Of a stretch of 64,000 nt of DNA, positions 61,640 through 64,000 are shown piece after piece. Positions within the stretch are counted from its first letter, which is position 1; every line of letters starts with the position of its first letter. A program made the position numbers and the translations under genes. Source of the stretch: Isoperla grammatica (Eukaryota > Arthropoda > Insecta > Plecoptera > Perlodidae). The stretch covers positions 9,196,545-9,260,544 of the forward strand of contig OX246745.1 in the NCBI GenBank assembly GCA_945910005.1. Reading direction: 5' to 3'. A model generated the notes under the pieces. That model was not told the DNA's origin. It did no database searches and saw only the letters and a list, made by a program, of their open reading frames with translations.

Positions 61640-62033
61640 ATCAGAGGGATGTAGCTAACCAAAAGTCATCTACTTCGAGTAAGAGTCACTTGTAGTTGTA
61701 GGTAACCTTAAAGTCACCTACTTCGGAAAGAGTCGAACCTAACCCTAAAGTCATCTACTTTGGTAAAAGTCAAATCAATAAACCTAAAGTCATATACTTT
61801 GGTAAGAGTAAAATAAGTAACCTTCAAGATTATCTATTTCATCTATTTATTTAAGTGAGAGTCAAATAAGTACTACCCTTCAAGTCATCTATTTTGGTAA
61901 GAGTCAAATAAGTACTAGCCTTAAAGTTATCTAGTACTTAGCATAAGGGGCATCTAGGAACCTTAAAAACCATAAGAGTTACATATGTAACCTAAAAGTC
62001 ATCTACTTAGCATAAGAGTCATGTAAAGTAATA
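61640..62033. repeat. Degenerate tandem array of AAAGTCATCTACTT units
   Basis: About eight loosely spaced units (40-60 bp) contain AAGTCATCTACTTNGG and AAGAGTCAAATAAGTA variants. A similar unit (AAAAGTCATTTACTTAGCAT) appears at about 62650, beyond the Tigger-like element. Confidence 0.7.
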
Positions 62034-62634
62034 CAGTAAACCCTCGGTAAAACGAACTCGGTTAGTGCGAATTCTCAGATAATACGAATAGTAAGCAAGA
62101 CCCAGCCCGCGTAAATAGGACACTCAATGTTAAATAAAACGGATATAACGAATTTTGCATAATACGTAATACGAACTAATTATTTATCCCCTAAATGGTA
62201 CTTATACATAATGTTCGTTGTTTAATACGAACTAATAATTTTGAACCCGCACAAACAAAATAATGTGCCCGTCCATACCGGCCGAGCATACGTCGTCGCA
62301 AGCAGTTATACTTGTTTTGTTGGTGCTTAGTTTTCCCTTCCCCCTCCACCTCCCGCAGGCGCGATCGGATGCGCGCGCCAGCCCTTACAGCTGTTGAGGG
62401 GCGTGGCTTGCTCACTGCAACGTGCCCGCTTAGTGTAGGCCTACTATGCACACTCAAAACATCATCAAAACATCATCACGCACTTCTATCCATTGGAAAA
62501 CATTGATTGTTTGTAGATACGTTTATTTTGGTTGGTACTATTGAATTTCGACGTTTTTGCGATATTACGAATTTTTATATTACAAACTGACGATTTCTGG
62601 GTCCCTTGATGTTCGTATTAACAAGGGTTTACTG
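62034..62634. mobile_element. Tigger/pogo-like MITE, 601 bp, TA target duplication
   Basis: Inverted ends CAGTAAACCCTCGGTAAAAC and the complement of CAGTAAACCCTTGTTAATAC are flanked by TA on both sides (62032-62033 and 62635-62636). Subterminal GCGAATTCTCAGATAATACG also matches the Tigger style. A GC-rich block near 62340-62420 sits in the interior. No full transposase frame. It is inserted in the preceding tandem array. Confidence 0.85.
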
Positions 62635-62636
62635 TA

Positions 62637-64000
62637 GTAATATACGTACTTCATTATCTTAAAAGTCATTTACTTAGCATTTGAGTAGACTAAGCAATTT
62701 TACTGCAAGCTGCCTGCTTGGTTTAAGATTCACTTAAGTAACCTGGTTAGATAACCTTTTGGTTACGTGGAAGAGCGATAAATAATCAAACCTAGTCATT
62801 TTGCTTTGTAATTCCATCGACAAACAAATAAAGACTATCTACCTAACCACCTTACCCAATGGTATCCTAGTTCACTGAGTGAGTGACGTGCAGTTTCCTG
62901 GGAAAAGCTGCAGAGATGACATACATCTCTTTTATCAAATATAAAACACTTTGAGATATGACTTATGATTGGAGCCTCTGCAGCCTGTGGTTATTACATT
63001 GTTGTTTAATATAACTATGAGAGATAGTGTTGAAACTGTGCACTGTGTCATAAGTTCACACAGTTAAGCAACTTCAACAAAATTGTTGCTTTAAAAGTTT
63101 TTAAAATTTAGTTTTATTTTGAAGCAAGAGTAATAAATAAGCATTTTGAAATGGCTATAGTTTGGCTTCATAAACACTTTGAAGAGAAGATTTTCCAATC
63201 ATGAAGTTGGGACAAAAAGTGGTTGCTGGTTATTGAATACACCATGATAATAATTAATATCTTTACATAGTGGTTTATCTGTTTCTTTTATGCTTTACAA
63301 ATGTAAATGTTGTACTTTGAAAGATTGCCGCCTGATTTACGAAGCTAATGTGTAGAGGTACGTGAAAATAGCAAACATGTAGCAATTTCGAAACTAAATA
63401 TATTTAAAGGCTAATTCCATTTTTTTGTTATATATATATATATAATGATGTTTCAAGCAAAGGGGAAATATCATCATTTGGTTTTGCTACTTAGTTAGGC
63501 CTAAAGCAATACAGGAGTTTTTTTTTTAAGTTTGAGATTCCCGTACAATTTGTGATTTTGAGTGTATGATAAAAACCGTGGATTTTGTTTAACATGCCTA
63601 GATTTTCTTATACTGTACGTACTTCGTTACTTTTGATGAGTAAAAACTATAAGCATTTTTACAAGCAACAATTGGAAACGATAGACACTTCAAAAATGCT
63701 AGGTATAATCTCAAATCGAAAGTGCTATAAAATAGAAAGTAGAAATGCTATATACACGTATCTCTATTAATGTATAGGCTTGCTGCCTGCTGTAAGATGA
63801 TTAGCTCTAAGCCAAGCCAAGCCAATGCAAAGCCAAAGCCAAGCCAATTTAAGCCAAGCCAATGTAAAATTATAATTAAAAGAAATTTCCACAGATACCT
63901 ATGGTTTAAAAAATGTAAAAATGCTATGAAGTTACCGACAAAACTGTACAGTAATACGTAATTAAGGTACATATGCATGATTTTATGTATTCTATTAATC
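62637..64000. other. AT-rich spacer with an (AAGCC)n-like tract
   Basis: Remnants of the degenerate array continue to about 62680. Imperfect AAGCCAAGCC pentamer repeats occupy about 63810-63867. No gene seen. Confidence 0.5.

Overview
This window is animal nuclear DNA. Its genes are split by GT-AG introns, there are no bacterial-style operons, introns and spacers are large and AT-rich, and transposon remnants of many kinds are dense. Long microsatellites, many TAGGCCTA-type palindromes, tRNA-derived SINEs and Penelope-like remnants suggest an invertebrate, probably marine. I cannot name the phylum from the sequence.

Three protein-coding genes can be rebuilt exon by exon, and every internal splice phase closes. 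(1) Gene A is an SLC41/MgtE-type divalent-cation (Mg2+) transporter on the + strand. Its eight core exons lie at 19439-25964, and a phase-compatible candidate first exon lies 11.7 kb upstream at 7605-7687. (2) Gene B is a second, diverged SLC41 paralog on the - strand, with eight coding exons from 36817 down to 32727. Genes A and B are tail to tail. They share four exon lengths and most intron phases, which points to an old inverted duplication. (3) A mitochondrial NAD-dependent isocitrate dehydrogenase subunit gene of gamma type (IDH3G-like) lies on the + strand at 54521-60216, with eight exons and 395 residues. The SLC41 pair would move Mg2+ across membranes, and IDH3 is a Mg2+-dependent TCA-cycle enzyme. 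I see no evidence that this neighbourhood is functional.

Layout: 1-5.2 kb is AT-rich with hairpin elements and TA/TTA microsatellites. At 5.2-6.8 kb is a 48-bp minisatellite with a 191-bp higher-order period. At 7.6 kb is the candidate first exon of gene A. At 8.3-9.9 kb is a second, unrelated 54-bp minisatellite. From 11.0 to 14.5 kb lie a decayed non-LTR retrotransposon with a nested hairpin element, a 742-bp hAT-like element with a perfect 8-bp target duplication, a SINE and a 62-bp tandem repeat. Gene A's core spans 19.4-26.0 kb, with at least five foldback or inverted-repeat elements in its introns. From 26 to 32.7 kb is spacer with two more hAT-like MITEs. Gene B spans 32.7-36.8 kb. From 37 to 54 kb I recognise no gene, only scattered elements and a 261-bp GT microsatellite. 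IDH3G follows at 54.5-60.2 kb, then a Tigger/pogo-like MITE sitting inside a degenerate tandem array.

The most notable non-genic feature is the number and variety of small hairpin-forming elements. At least a dozen families are visible, and four of them occur in two or more copies within this one window.
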